From the NCBI GenBank assembly GCA_034439915.1, contig JAWXBI010000242.1:1-64000 (forward strand): a stretch of 64,000 nucleotides of DNA, in the 5' to 3' direction. The notes under the pieces are model-generated. The model was not told the DNA's origin and did no database searches. It saw nothing but the letters and a program-made list of their open reading frames with translations. Made by a program: the position numbers and the translations under genes. Below are positions 51,580 through 60,058 of this stretch, piece by piece. Numbering within the stretch: position 1 is the stretch's first letter; every line of letters begins with the position of its first letter. Origin of the DNA: JADJLQ01 sp034439915. Its GTDB lineage: Bacteria; Bacteroidota; Bacteroidia; Chitinophagales; Saprospiraceae.

Positions 51580-52703
51580 TGAGGCAGGTATTTATTGACG
51601 ACATCCAATAAATATAATTTGGGATCACTCGCATATTGCCAAAACATGACCCCGCCCATATTATGCTCCAGGACATAATTGCATTTATGCATGATCGATT
51701 CTTCATCATCAAAAGAATACATCTGAAAAGTGGAATCATTAAATAATACCGGAGCTTTAGCCTGATTATCCCAATATCGCACAAACCCGGGCTTTTTTGA
51801 AATACTGTCTTTGATCATTGAATAGCCACCTCCCCGGGTAACGGTATCCACCGGGCGACCGATCCCATGGTTGTCAGCAGATTTCATAAACCAACTGCGG
51901 CCATAAAATGCCATACCCAGCACCAGTTTGGAAGCCGGCACACCAGCCTTGATATAGGCTAAAACGGCTTTATGGCCGGACTCTTCCTGATCAAAATTGG
52001 ACGATGGAAAGAGATTGGTGTGATGCCCTGCTGTATCTCCGGCGACATAAAAGTCATAAGACATCAGATTGATATAATCCAGATAGGTCTGTAATTTTCC
52101 CATTTCGGTTTTATCAATAAATGCCTGGAAGCAGGGGATTGCTGTGGTGAGCAGATGATGTTGACCAGTCGACTTGGTCAGTTCCTCCAGTTCTTCACGG
52201 ATTGCCTGAAACATCAGGGTGAAGTTTTTTTTATCTTCCGGGCGGAAAATATTGTCTTCCCCTTTAAAGCCTGGATATTCCCAGTCGATATCTACTCCAT
52301 CAAGGTGATGATGGCGAATAATATCGACACAAGATTTAGCAAATTTTTTTCTGGAAGATGCAGTATGGACGGCATCTGAAAAATTTTCACTCCAGGACCA
52401 GCCACCCAATGAAATCAGGATTTTTAAATCGGGATTGACATTTTTTAAGGCTACCAAATACCTGAAATTGATCGTGTCCGTGCTTTCATTGGTAAGCCAG
52501 GCCAGGGAATCCCGGACATTAACGAAAGCATAGTTAATGTGGGTGAGTTTATCCGCAGCAATTTGAAGCGGTTCAAGGAGCCCACGAAATCCGGGAACAT
52601 AACCAATTATAATTTTTTTATCCCAGGGCTGTTCTTTCGGTTGGCTGCAGTAAATACACAGGCTAAGGAAAAGGCAGCCCAGAATAAGATATTTGTTTGG
52701 CAT
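51576..52703 (-). CDS. Glycoside hydrolase family 18 lipoprotein (chitinase-like)
   Basis: 375 residues. Lipoprotein signal: LILGCLFLSLCIYC, lipid Cys probably 19. The GH18 barrel is clear: IIIGYVPGFRGL, LTHINYAFVNV, KILISLGGWSWSENF, the catalytic motif DGVDIDWEYPG with proton donor Glu142, YLDYINLMSYDFYV, LVLGMAFYGRSW and MGGVMFWQYASD. It should cut chitin or related GlcNAc polymers at the cell envelope. The stop codon overlaps the TTG of the broken DUF5009 gene, so both were translationally coupled. Confidence 0.95.
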   Translation of the reverse strand: MPNKYLILGCLFLSLCIYCSQPKEQPWDKKIIIGYVPGFRGLLEPLQIAADKLTHINYAFVNVRDSLAWLTNESTDTINFRYLVALKNVNPDLKILISLGGWSWSENFSDAVHTASSRKKFAKSCVDIIRHHHLDGVDIDWEYPGFKGEDNIFRPEDKKNFTLMFQAIREELEELTKSTGQHHLLTTAIPCFQAFIDKTEMGKLQTYLDYINLMSYDFYVAGDTAGHHTNLFPSSNFDQEESGHKAVLAYIKAGVPASKLVLGMAFYGRSWFMKSADNHGIGRPVDTVTRGGGYSMIKDSISKKPGFVRYWDNQAKAPVLFNDSTFQMYSFDDEESIMHKCNYVLEHNMGGVMFWQYASDPKLYLLDVVNKYLPH

Positions 52704-52807
52704 TTTGCTACAAAGGTTAACAGCTATTTAATCGCTTCTAAAATAGAGTAATCGTATAAAATACGAAAATTTGACCTGCATAACATTACAACTGAACGTA
52801 AGGAGTA

Positions 52808-55231
52808 CTATTCTACCCTGATTACTTTTCTGCTGATCGATCCTTGCAGACTGGATAACTGGACAAAGTAGATTCCCGGAGGAATAGCTTTACCACCGGA
52901 TTCAAAGTCAATCTGATGCAAACCTGTACCCAATCTACCGAGGGCACGGTTTTGAATGACAGACCCTGAAATAGTGACCAGTCTCGCCTGAACTTTCTCT
53001 AAAGCTTTCTGGGTACTGAACTGGACAGTAAACCGTTGAACAAACGGATTGGGGAAAACGATCACCTGGTCAAATGGGTTAAGTTCTTTCAATCTGACCG
53101 ATGTGCATCCTTTAGTGACAAACCGCAGCATCGTTTTGAACCTGCTGGTATCCGAATCACAAAATGTTTTAGATTGGACAATATACTCTGTGCATTGTTT
53201 GAGCATTTCTAATTTGACCATAGTGTCACGGGTCGGCAGGGTATCCCATTTAGGAGAACTTCCTTCCCGGTACCGGATCATATAAAACAATTTAGGTATG
53301 ATTTTTTGATAAAAAATTACCGCTGATGATTCAAAAACGGCTGCGGAATCCAGTTCGAGAATATCGGGACAGTCAAAAGATCTGGGGAGGAGTTTGATCG
53401 TATAATCTTCCACTTCACCGGCATTAAATATGGAACAAGGACCGGGCCTTTCCGTATCCCCGATATTGGTGGCGGCTTTGAGGCTGATCCGCAGCGTAGT
53501 TTCACCTACACTATCGATGCTGGTCGGGCTCAAGTAAATATTGGAGACCAGGTTGCCGGTCAATCGATTGATACCACTGTCCCACACCAACTCAGCGGTA
53601 TCATCAAAATCCTGGTCGTGGTTGCGATCTATCCACACTCTTAAATAATATTGTGTGAGGCTGTCTTTTAGAAAGGGAAAAACCCTTAATAACATCTGGC
53701 CTCCCAGGCTAACCGATGGTTTGAGGCTATCAATACCGGTGAATCCTCCGTAACCAAAATTGTCCCTGCTTCTGAATTTTAAACCGTCTAAAATGAGGGA
53801 ATCGATATAAATCCTGCTCTCAGATCCACGGCTGGTACAAGCCAAACAAGACTTTTGTACCGCATCCAGGGCTCGCAGGATATTTAAAGTCCCACCGGTA
53901 CGGATAATACCTTTAAGCGTCGACAAACTATCGGTAGTGGACAATATAGCGGAGCGCACTATCAGCGCGGCAAGTTCGGGATTTGAAAATATCAGTCCAT
54001 CGATTTGTTCACAACTATTGGCATATAACAAACCAATTGCACCGGCGACAATAGGAGCTGCAAATGAAGTACCTGAATCAAATCCATATCCCCCATTAGG
54101 TCTTGTGGTATAGATGAGGTCGCCGGGAGCAGCCAGATCGATGTTTATGGGACCATAAGCCCCGGTTCGTTTGCCATCTGAAGCAGTAGAGGTGACCGCG
54201 ATAAAATAATCACTGGGGCAAAGCGAAGGCAGGTCTCCGACGCTATCCACATTGATACCGATGCGGTTGTCAGCAGCACCTACATTTAAAATTCCGGCTT
54301 TGCCTAAGGAATCGTAAATGCCGCACCACAATGGAGCATCGGCTGGCTTGCCATTATCAATACCCCAAGAGGCGTTGGTAGCCACTACAAAGGCTCCAGC
54401 CTGCCCCTGGGAGGCATTGAATATTTTTCTTTGATTCAATACGTATAAATATCCGATCAGTACATCGGATTCTTTGATCCCCTGTCGAACGTCATATTTG
54501 AGGTTCATCATCTTCACATTCCAGTTGATTCCGGTGACGCCGAGTTGATTATTTCCAGATGCGCCGATCAATCCGTTTACGGATACCCCGTGTTCGCCAT
54601 GATCAACGCTATCGTTGGAAGAAAGGATGTTCCACCCATTATAATCATCGATATATCCATTTTGATCATCATCCAGTTTGTTGCCCGGTATTTCTTTGGC
54701 ATTAAACCAGGTGTTGTTCATCAGGTCGGGATGGGTGGGTTCGGTACCGTCATCGATGATGGCGACCACGATTTCTCTTCCTTTTTTGGTATGTCCTCCC
54801 GTTGTCGAATTCCATGCCAGGAAAGCTTTAGTATCCAGGTTTTTGGTTTTGCCGTTTATTCCATTATTGAGCCATTGCCATTGTGAGCTGAATTTGGGGT
54901 CATCGGGAGAATTCTGGCGGGTTGAAATGAAGTGGTTAAACTGAGCTGCAATGGTCTTGGGGTGTTTTCTGATTTTTTCCAATAATTCGACCTCGTGATA
55001 TTTTACAAAATCGAATTCAAGTTCAAAAAACTGGTTTTGCGGGGATAATGAATGAAGTTGTTTAATGGAGTTGGCCCTTCTCAAAGCTGTAAATCTGGAA
55101 ACGATGGATTGCAGGTCTTTTTCTTCTTTCACCTGAATCAGGATTTGACCCTGCACATGATCCAAAGCTTGCCCGGGCAAAGCAGTGATCACGGTGATTA
55201 ATAAACTCAGTAATAAAAATAACTTGTTCAT
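52808..55231 (-). CDS. Secreted subtilisin-like (S8) protease with GEVED domain and T9SS type A signal
   Basis: 807 residues. Signal peptide to about ALPGQA. An inhibitor-like propeptide segment (about 30-90) precedes the S8 domain, whose catalytic triad is Asp160 (VAIIDDGTEP), His211 (DHGEHG) and Ser389 (GTSFAAPIVAG). About residues 470-600 form a GEVED domain (ending FNAGEVEDYTIKL), then a fibronectin-like stretch. The last 80 residues (VFPNPFVQRFTVQF, GTGLHQIDF, GIYFVQL, SRKVIRV) are a type A sorting domain for type IX secretion. A cell-surface or secreted protease. Confidence 0.96.
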   Translation of the reverse strand: MNKLFLLLSLLITVITALPGQALDHVQGQILIQVKEEKDLQSIVSRFTALRRANSIKQLHSLSPQNQFFELEFDFVKYHEVELLEKIRKHPKTIAAQFNHFISTRQNSPDDPKFSSQWQWLNNGINGKTKNLDTKAFLAWNSTTGGHTKKGREIVVAIIDDGTEPTHPDLMNNTWFNAKEIPGNKLDDDQNGYIDDYNGWNILSSNDSVDHGEHGVSVNGLIGASGNNQLGVTGINWNVKMMNLKYDVRQGIKESDVLIGYLYVLNQRKIFNASQGQAGAFVVATNASWGIDNGKPADAPLWCGIYDSLGKAGILNVGAADNRIGINVDSVGDLPSLCPSDYFIAVTSTASDGKRTGAYGPINIDLAAPGDLIYTTRPNGGYGFDSGTSFAAPIVAGAIGLLYANSCEQIDGLIFSNPELAALIVRSAILSTTDSLSTLKGIIRTGGTLNILRALDAVQKSCLACTSRGSESRIYIDSLILDGLKFRSRDNFGYGGFTGIDSLKPSVSLGGQMLLRVFPFLKDSLTQYYLRVWIDRNHDQDFDDTAELVWDSGINRLTGNLVSNIYLSPTSIDSVGETTLRISLKAATNIGDTERPGPCSIFNAGEVEDYTIKLLPRSFDCPDILELDSAAVFESSAVIFYQKIIPKLFYMIRYREGSSPKWDTLPTRDTMVKLEMLKQCTEYIVQSKTFCDSDTSRFKTMLRFVTKGCTSVRLKELNPFDQVIVFPNPFVQRFTVQFSTQKALEKVQARLVTISGSVIQNRALGRLGTGLHQIDFESGGKAIPPGIYFVQLSSLQGSISRKVIRVE

Positions 55232-55249
55232 TTATTTATATTTTGCAGA

Positions 55250-55831
55250 TCAATGCATCCGGTCTCCACGGAGTGCAAAAGCATCCAATATTTTTGCTTC
55301 GAATTCCAATAATTGTTGCCATCGGGTTTGTACTGTTTCCGGTTCACCGTAATTTTTGGCAAGTTCCAAAAATAGCCGGTAATGCCCTGCTTCAGACACC
55401 ATGAAAGTATGATAAAATTCCCGTAATTCTTGTTCCTTTAAATGCAAAGATAATAGCCTAAATCGTTCGCAACTTCTGGCTTCAATCATAGCGCAGATCA
55501 GGAGGCGGTCGATAAATCGCTGTTCACGGGTGCCGCCTTTTATCTGGAATTGAATCAATTGGTTGACATACTCATCGTTTCGCTGAAAACCGAGTTTCAA
55601 ATTTTTTTCTGCTAGTTTTTGAAGCACTAAACGAAAATGGCCCCATTCCTCCGTGACCACTGGTGCCAGGGATTCGACCATTTCAGTTTTATCCGGGAAT
55701 TGTTGAATTAGAGAGATGCAGGAGGAGGCTGCTTTTTGTTCACAATACGCATGGTCCGTGAGGATTTCCTCCAGGCTTTTCTCTGCCAGGTTCACCCAAC
55801 GGGGATCGGTTGCCAATTTTAATCCAAGCAT
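55250..55831 (-). CDS. miaE: tRNA-(ms2io6A)-hydroxylase (MiaE) family protein
   Basis: 193 residues, all helical diiron protein. Metal ligands: DHAYCEQKAA (Glu), TEEWGHFRLVL (ExxH), MIEARSCERF, and VSEAGHYRLF (ExxH). It hydroxylates the isopentenyl group of ms2i6A37 in tRNA in known members. Its ATG shares a base with the stop of the upstream unknown gene (TAATG), implying coupled translation; S8 protease gene follows after 18 bases. Confidence 0.93.
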   Translation of the reverse strand: MLGLKLATDPRWVNLAEKSLEEILTDHAYCEQKAASSCISLIQQFPDKTEMVESLAPVVTEEWGHFRLVLQKLAEKNLKLGFQRNDEYVNQLIQFQIKGGTREQRFIDRLLICAMIEARSCERFRLLSLHLKEQELREFYHTFMVSEAGHYRLFLELAKNYGEPETVQTRWQQLLEFEAKILDAFALRGDRMH

Positions 55832-56883
55832 TATTTAGATGCATTGATACACGCCAGCTGCCGGGTAAAAAAATCAATATTGTAAACCACATAATCTTCA
55901 TATCCGGTTGTAAAATTGAGCCGGATGTGGTCAACCTCGGAAGACATCATCATTTTTATCATAGGTTTTTCCAGGAAATACATTCCGGTCATTGAAGTTG
56001 TTTTGTGCACCTGGTCGACCGATCCCGCATCGTACCGGGTATTGACGAGTTTGAGCTCTTTACCGTTGACAAAATGGATTGCCATAATACTTTTCTCCAG
56101 GTTACCATAGTGTTTTAAAGCCTGATCTGAAGCCACACTGAGTTTGAGCTGCAGATAGGTATACCCCGGTTCTGTCGCTATAAAAGCTTCACCGGTTACA
56201 TAATGTTGTCCGTTGAGGTATTTTTTAATTTCCTCCGGAGTATGATTGAACAACACTTCGGACTGAAGGGCTGCCATAGCTTTCCGATTGCCCCCTGCGG
56301 AAGTTTCCTGAAATTGACAAGGCAGTGCTGTAGATAGGGTGGTAGCGGATAAACCAGCCCAGGGATCAAACGTTTGAGAAGGAAGTTTTTCACCCGAGGG
56401 AAGCATTTCAGATTTAGGCTTATGCGCAGGAGGTTGTTGCGGTGAGGGGACATGTACCGCAATGGCTGAAGTATCGGTCTGATTACCCGGGAAAGGGAAA
56501 TCCTTTAATTTCTGCCTGATTTCCTGATCGGATAAGCCCATCATTTCTTTATAGGCCTTTCCTTCCATGATTTTCTCGGTCAATTTAGTCTGCAAGCCTT
56601 TCGTGGTTAGTTTGGATTGCCGCAATTCAGCTTTTAAAGAATTTACACTGGAGGATGATTGTACGGTACGGGACAATTTATTTTCTATAACAATCTGTTT
56701 GTTTTTCTCTTGTTTTAAACTGTCCTGTATCTGGTTTTGATCAAAGGACGCCTGTACAGCTTTGGATTGAACATAGGCCCTTGGGTCTGTATCCCAGGGG
56801 GTCTGGGCCCTGATCTCTAAAAGAATAGCCGGGATAAGGGCAAAGAAGAGGTGGTATTTTAATTTTTTATGGATTGAATGCAT
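55831..56883 (-). CDS. Secreted protein of unknown function
   Basis: 350 residues with a signal peptide (FFALIPAILLEIRAQ). Residues about 45-110 are charged and rich in Gln and Lys with coiled-coil character (KQIVIENKLSRTVQSS). A Pro-rich linker (VPSPQQPPAHKP) follows. The C-terminal 150 residues (HYVTGEAFIATEPGYTYLQLKL, GMYFLEKPMIKMMMSSEVDHIRL) are beta-rich and look like one folded domain. I recognise no family. Translation is coupled to miaE, an odd partner for a secreted protein. No promoter element found in the 222 bases upstream. Confidence 0.75.
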   Translation of the reverse strand: MHSIHKKLKYHLFFALIPAILLEIRAQTPWDTDPRAYVQSKAVQASFDQNQIQDSLKQEKNKQIVIENKLSRTVQSSSSVNSLKAELRQSKLTTKGLQTKLTEKIMEGKAYKEMMGLSDQEIRQKLKDFPFPGNQTDTSAIAVHVPSPQQPPAHKPKSEMLPSGEKLPSQTFDPWAGLSATTLSTALPCQFQETSAGGNRKAMAALQSEVLFNHTPEEIKKYLNGQHYVTGEAFIATEPGYTYLQLKLSVASDQALKHYGNLEKSIMAIHFVNGKELKLVNTRYDAGSVDQVHKTTSMTGMYFLEKPMIKMMMSSEVDHIRLNFTTGYEDYVVYNIDFFTRQLACINASK

Positions 56884-57079
56884 GTCTGCTAATACAACGA
56901 TAAAAATACATGGTTAACCGTTAATTCGGGTTTCTTACATTTTTTTCTGCCAACAAATTTGAGAATTTAACTTTTTGAACATGAGCCTGCCAAATATAAT
57001 CTTTTTCCATTTTATATCCGGCTACAGGATGTAGTAAGTTTGAACCTGGACGCGACGAGAGCCAGTGACTAAAGATCAG

Positions 57080-57087
57080 TATATTTG
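57080..57087 (+). promoter_or_regulatory. Candidate -7 element (TATATTTG) of the M20-FKBP-trmD operon
   Basis: TATATTTG matches TAnnTTTG, 18 bases before the ATG at 57106. Confidence 0.5.
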
Positions 57088-57105
57088 CAACTTAATTTTT
57101 GAAAC

Positions 57106-58482
57106 ATGACCCTTGAGGTAGGAGATTATATAGAGAATAATAAACCGCGATTTTTGTCTGAATTATTAGAGTTGTTGAAAATTCCATCGGTCAGCGCAGA
57201 CCCTGAATATAAAGATCAGGTGGTGCTCATGGCCAATAAAGTGGCTGAACATCTTGAAACGGCGGGGGTCCAAAACGTAAAAATCTATCCGACCGCGGGG
57301 CATCCGATTGTTTACGGTGAACATTTGATTTCTACTTCAGTTCCTACGGTGCTGGTATACGGCCATTATGATGTTCAACCGGCAGATCCGCTCGAATTGT
57401 GGACTACCTCCCCCTTTGACCCGGTAATCCGCGACGGCAATATTTATGCCCGGGGTGCCTGCGATGATAAGGGACAGTTTTTTATGCATATAAAAGCATT
57501 TGAAGCTATGAATAAAACCCAGGCTTTAAATTGTAATATCAAGTTCATTTTTGAAGGGGAGGAAGAGATCGGATCCAACAATCTCGAACAATTTTGTACC
57601 ACCCACCGGGATATGCTGGCTTGTGATGTCGTGATGATTAGTGATACGGCCCTCATTTCCAATGAATTACCTTCCTTGACCGTGGGGCTGAGGGGTTTGA
57701 GTTATGTAGAAGTAGAAGTGACCGGACCAAATCGGGATTTACACTCTGGAGTATACGGGGGAGGTGTGACCAATCCTATAAATGCCCTGAGCAAAATGAT
57801 AGCTTCACTGCACGATTCGGAACAACGGATCACTATACCCGGATTTTATGATAAAATCAAAGTGGTAAGTGAAGCAGAAAGAGCGGAAATGAACGCTGCT
57901 CCTTTTGACCTGGAGGAATACGAAAAAGATTTGGGAATCAATGCTGTGACGGGAGAACAAGGATTTACCACCCTTGAAAGAACATCCATCCGGCCTACCC
58001 TGGATGTGAACGGTATCTGGGGCGGATATATCGGTGCGGGAGCCAAAACAGTCTTGCCTTCAAAAGCCTTTGCCAAAATTAGTATGCGCCTCGTGCCAGA
58101 CCAGGACCCGGATGAAATCACAAAATTATTTTCAGATCACTTCATTTCAATTGCTTCAGCCGGCACGGAAGTTAAAGTAACCCCTCATCATGGAGGTCAT
58201 CCGGCGGTGACCCCAACGGATTCTCTGGAATATCTGGCGGCTGAGCGGGCGATGACGGATTCATTCGGTGTAAAACCCTTGCCTCAAAGGGGGGGTGGCA
58301 GTATCCCTATTGTCTCACTTTTTGAAAAAGTCCTGGGGGTAAAAACCGTTATGATGGGCTTTGGCCTCGATTCAGACAACATCCATTCCCCCAATGAAAA
58401 ATATGGATTGTTCAATTTTTATAAAGGAATTGAAACAATTCCACATTTTTACCGTCATTATGCTGAACTAAAAAAATCCTGA
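57106..58482 (+). CDS. M20-family dipeptidase
   Basis: 458 residues, no signal peptide, cytoplasmic. Zinc ligands are intact: VYGHYDVQPADP (His, Asp), RGACDDKGQFF (Asp), FEGEEEIGSNN (catalytic Glu and ligand Glu), and the C-terminal SDNIHSPNEKYGLFN (His). The dimerisation domain has NRDLHSGVYGG. It hydrolyses dipeptides or N-acylated amino acids. It is 5 bases before the FKBP gene and probably shares a transcript with it and trmD. Confidence 0.95.
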   Translation: MTLEVGDYIENNKPRFLSELLELLKIPSVSADPEYKDQVVLMANKVAEHLETAGVQNVKIYPTAGHPIVYGEHLISTSVPTVLVYGHYDVQPADPLELWTTSPFDPVIRDGNIYARGACDDKGQFFMHIKAFEAMNKTQALNCNIKFIFEGEEEIGSNNLEQFCTTHRDMLACDVVMISDTALISNELPSLTVGLRGLSYVEVEVTGPNRDLHSGVYGGGVTNPINALSKMIASLHDSEQRITIPGFYDKIKVVSEAERAEMNAAPFDLEEYEKDLGINAVTGEQGFTTLERTSIRPTLDVNGIWGGYIGAGAKTVLPSKAFAKISMRLVPDQDPDEITKLFSDHFISIASAGTEVKVTPHHGGHPAVTPTDSLEYLAAERAMTDSFGVKPLPQRGGGSIPIVSLFEKVLGVKTVMMGFGLDSDNIHSPNEKYGLFNFYKGIETIPHFYRHYAELKKS

Positions 58483-58487
58483 TATAC

Positions 58488-59162
58488 ATGAAAAATATCT
58501 TATCCATTTTATTAACCTTTTCAATTTTTTCCTTTTCAAGTGCGCAGACTATGATTTCAAAAGACAGCATCGTAATAGAGGACAGTTTATCGTATTCTCT
58601 GGGCTCCCTGATCGGGGCCAATTTAAAATCACAAGGATTTAATGAATTGCATATCGAAGATTTATCCAAGGGCATCCTCCATGCTATCGTCGATATCTCC
58701 AAAATTGATCTGGCGAAGTGCAATACAATTGTCGAATCTTACCTGGCAGAAAAAAAGGCGCTTGAATTTGGGCCCGTCAAAGCAGCGGGTGAAAAATTTT
58801 TAGCGGATAATCTGAAAAAACCGAATATCCATGTTACCAAATCTGGTTTACAATATGAGATCATTACCCAGGGAAGCGGCAGGAAACCCGGAGCTTCGGA
58901 TAGTGTCAAAGTCCATTATGAGGGTAAATTGATTGATGGAACCGAATTTGATAGTTCTATTAAAAGGGGTGAACCCATTCAACTCATGACCAACCAGGTG
59001 ATTGTAGGATGGACTGAAGCTTTACAATTGATGAATGAAGGCTCCAAATTCAGGCTGTATATCCCTTATTTTCTGGCCTATGGAGAAAACGGGGCAGGTC
59101 CAACCATCCCGCCGTTTTCGACCTTGATTTTTGATGTGGAATTGATCAAAGTAGGTTCATGA
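58488..59162 (+). CDS. Secreted FKBP-type peptidyl-prolyl isomerase (Mip/FkpA-like)
   Basis: 224 residues. Signal peptide (ILSILLTFSIFSFSSAQ). An N-terminal helical dimerisation domain (SLSYSLGSLIGANLKSQG, about 28-95) and the FKBP domain (about 115-223): KSGLQYEIITQGSGRKPGASDSVKVHYEGKLIDGTEFDSS, VIVGWTEALQLMNEGSKFRLYIP, AYGENGAGPTIPPFSTLIFDVEL. Folding helper for periplasmic or outer-membrane proteins. 5 bases from the upstream gene and 4 from trmD. Confidence 0.95.
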   Translation: MKNILSILLTFSIFSFSSAQTMISKDSIVIEDSLSYSLGSLIGANLKSQGFNELHIEDLSKGILHAIVDISKIDLAKCNTIVESYLAEKKALEFGPVKAAGEKFLADNLKKPNIHVTKSGLQYEIITQGSGRKPGASDSVKVHYEGKLIDGTEFDSSIKRGEPIQLMTNQVIVGWTEALQLMNEGSKFRLYIPYFLAYGENGAGPTIPPFSTLIFDVELIKVGS

Positions 59163-59166
59163 CCCG

Positions 59167-59856
59167 ATGAGGCTGGATATCATAGCCGCATTGCCCCGTT
59201 TTTTTGATAGTGTATTCGATAACGCTATTTACCGGCGATCTGTCCAGGCCGGGCTAATCCAAGTCAACGTGCATGATTTGCGCGATTATGGTATTGGGAC
59301 TTATCGTCAGATCGATGATTATGCTTATGGTGGATCTGCCGGAATGGTTTTGATGGCACAACCCTTGTCGCAATGTATTGAGTCTCTAAAGGCTCAGGTA
59401 TCGTATGATGAAATTATTTACCTGACCCCCGATGGTTCTGTGTTTAATCAAACAGAAGCAAACCGGTTGTCCCTCCAGCAAAATTTGTTGTTGATTTGCG
59501 GCCATTATAAGGGTATTGATCACCGGATCCGCGATCACTATGTAACCAGGGAAATTTCTATTGGGGATTATGTGTTGTCCGGTGGGGAGTTGGCTGCCGC
59601 AGTGCTTACCGATGCCATTCTCAGGCTGATCCCGGGTATCATGGGTGATGAGTCATCCGCATTATCCGATTCCCACCAGGATAGTTTATTGTCACCCCCG
59701 GTATATACCCGTCCAGCTGATTTTAACGGCATGAAAGTGCCGGATGTATTATTGAGTGGAAATGATAAACTGATCCGTGAATGGCAACATGAACAGGCTA
59801 TTGAGAGAACACGGGCAAGAAGACCAGATCTTTGGGAAAACTGGAAGGATGGTTAA
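59167..59856 (+). CDS. trmD: tRNA (guanine37-N1)-methyltransferase
   Basis: 229 residues. SPOUT family knot: YLTPDGSVFNQTEAN, LLICGHYKGIDHRIRDHYV, EISIGDYVLSGGELAAAV, DSLLSPPVYTRPADFNG and the catalytic Asp in the latter region. N-terminal MRLDIIAALPRFFDSVFDNAI is usual. Methylates G37 next to the anticodon with SAM. In many bacteria trmD sits between rimM and rplS; here neither is nearby. Confidence 0.97.
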   Translation: MRLDIIAALPRFFDSVFDNAIYRRSVQAGLIQVNVHDLRDYGIGTYRQIDDYAYGGSAGMVLMAQPLSQCIESLKAQVSYDEIIYLTPDGSVFNQTEANRLSLQQNLLLICGHYKGIDHRIRDHYVTREISIGDYVLSGGELAAAVLTDAILRLIPGIMGDESSALSDSHQDSLLSPPVYTRPADFNGMKVPDVLLSGNDKLIREWQHEQAIERTRARRPDLWENWKDG

Positions 59857-59869
59857 ACCCAATTTTGCA

Positions 59870-59897
59870 GTCGGCAAAAATTGCACATCGTGCCGAC
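59870..59897 (+). other. Unassigned hairpin after trmD
   Basis: A perfect 7-base inverted repeat, GTCGGCA (59870-59876) and TGCCGAC (59891-59897), 14-base loop. No T-run follows, so it is not a standard intrinsic terminator. The gap of 202 bases to the next, converging stop holds nothing else that I can support. Confidence 0.3.
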
Positions 59898-60058
59898 GAG
59901 GAAGGCATGTCAGCCTGGGAGGGCGTACCCTGATATGCATCATCATGGGCCGACGATAATTGGTTTTCCATATTGTGTCGGGGTTAAAGCTGGTAGTGTT
60001 TTTTTGACCAAGAAAATCGGAAAGACTGAAGAGGGTTGAGGTGAATAGATTGCACCGG

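Noticed and set aside
59857..60058. Possible extra coding region after trmD
   Set aside because: A 60-codon frame overlaps the trmD end in another frame and shows no conserved features; only a small hairpin is supportable.
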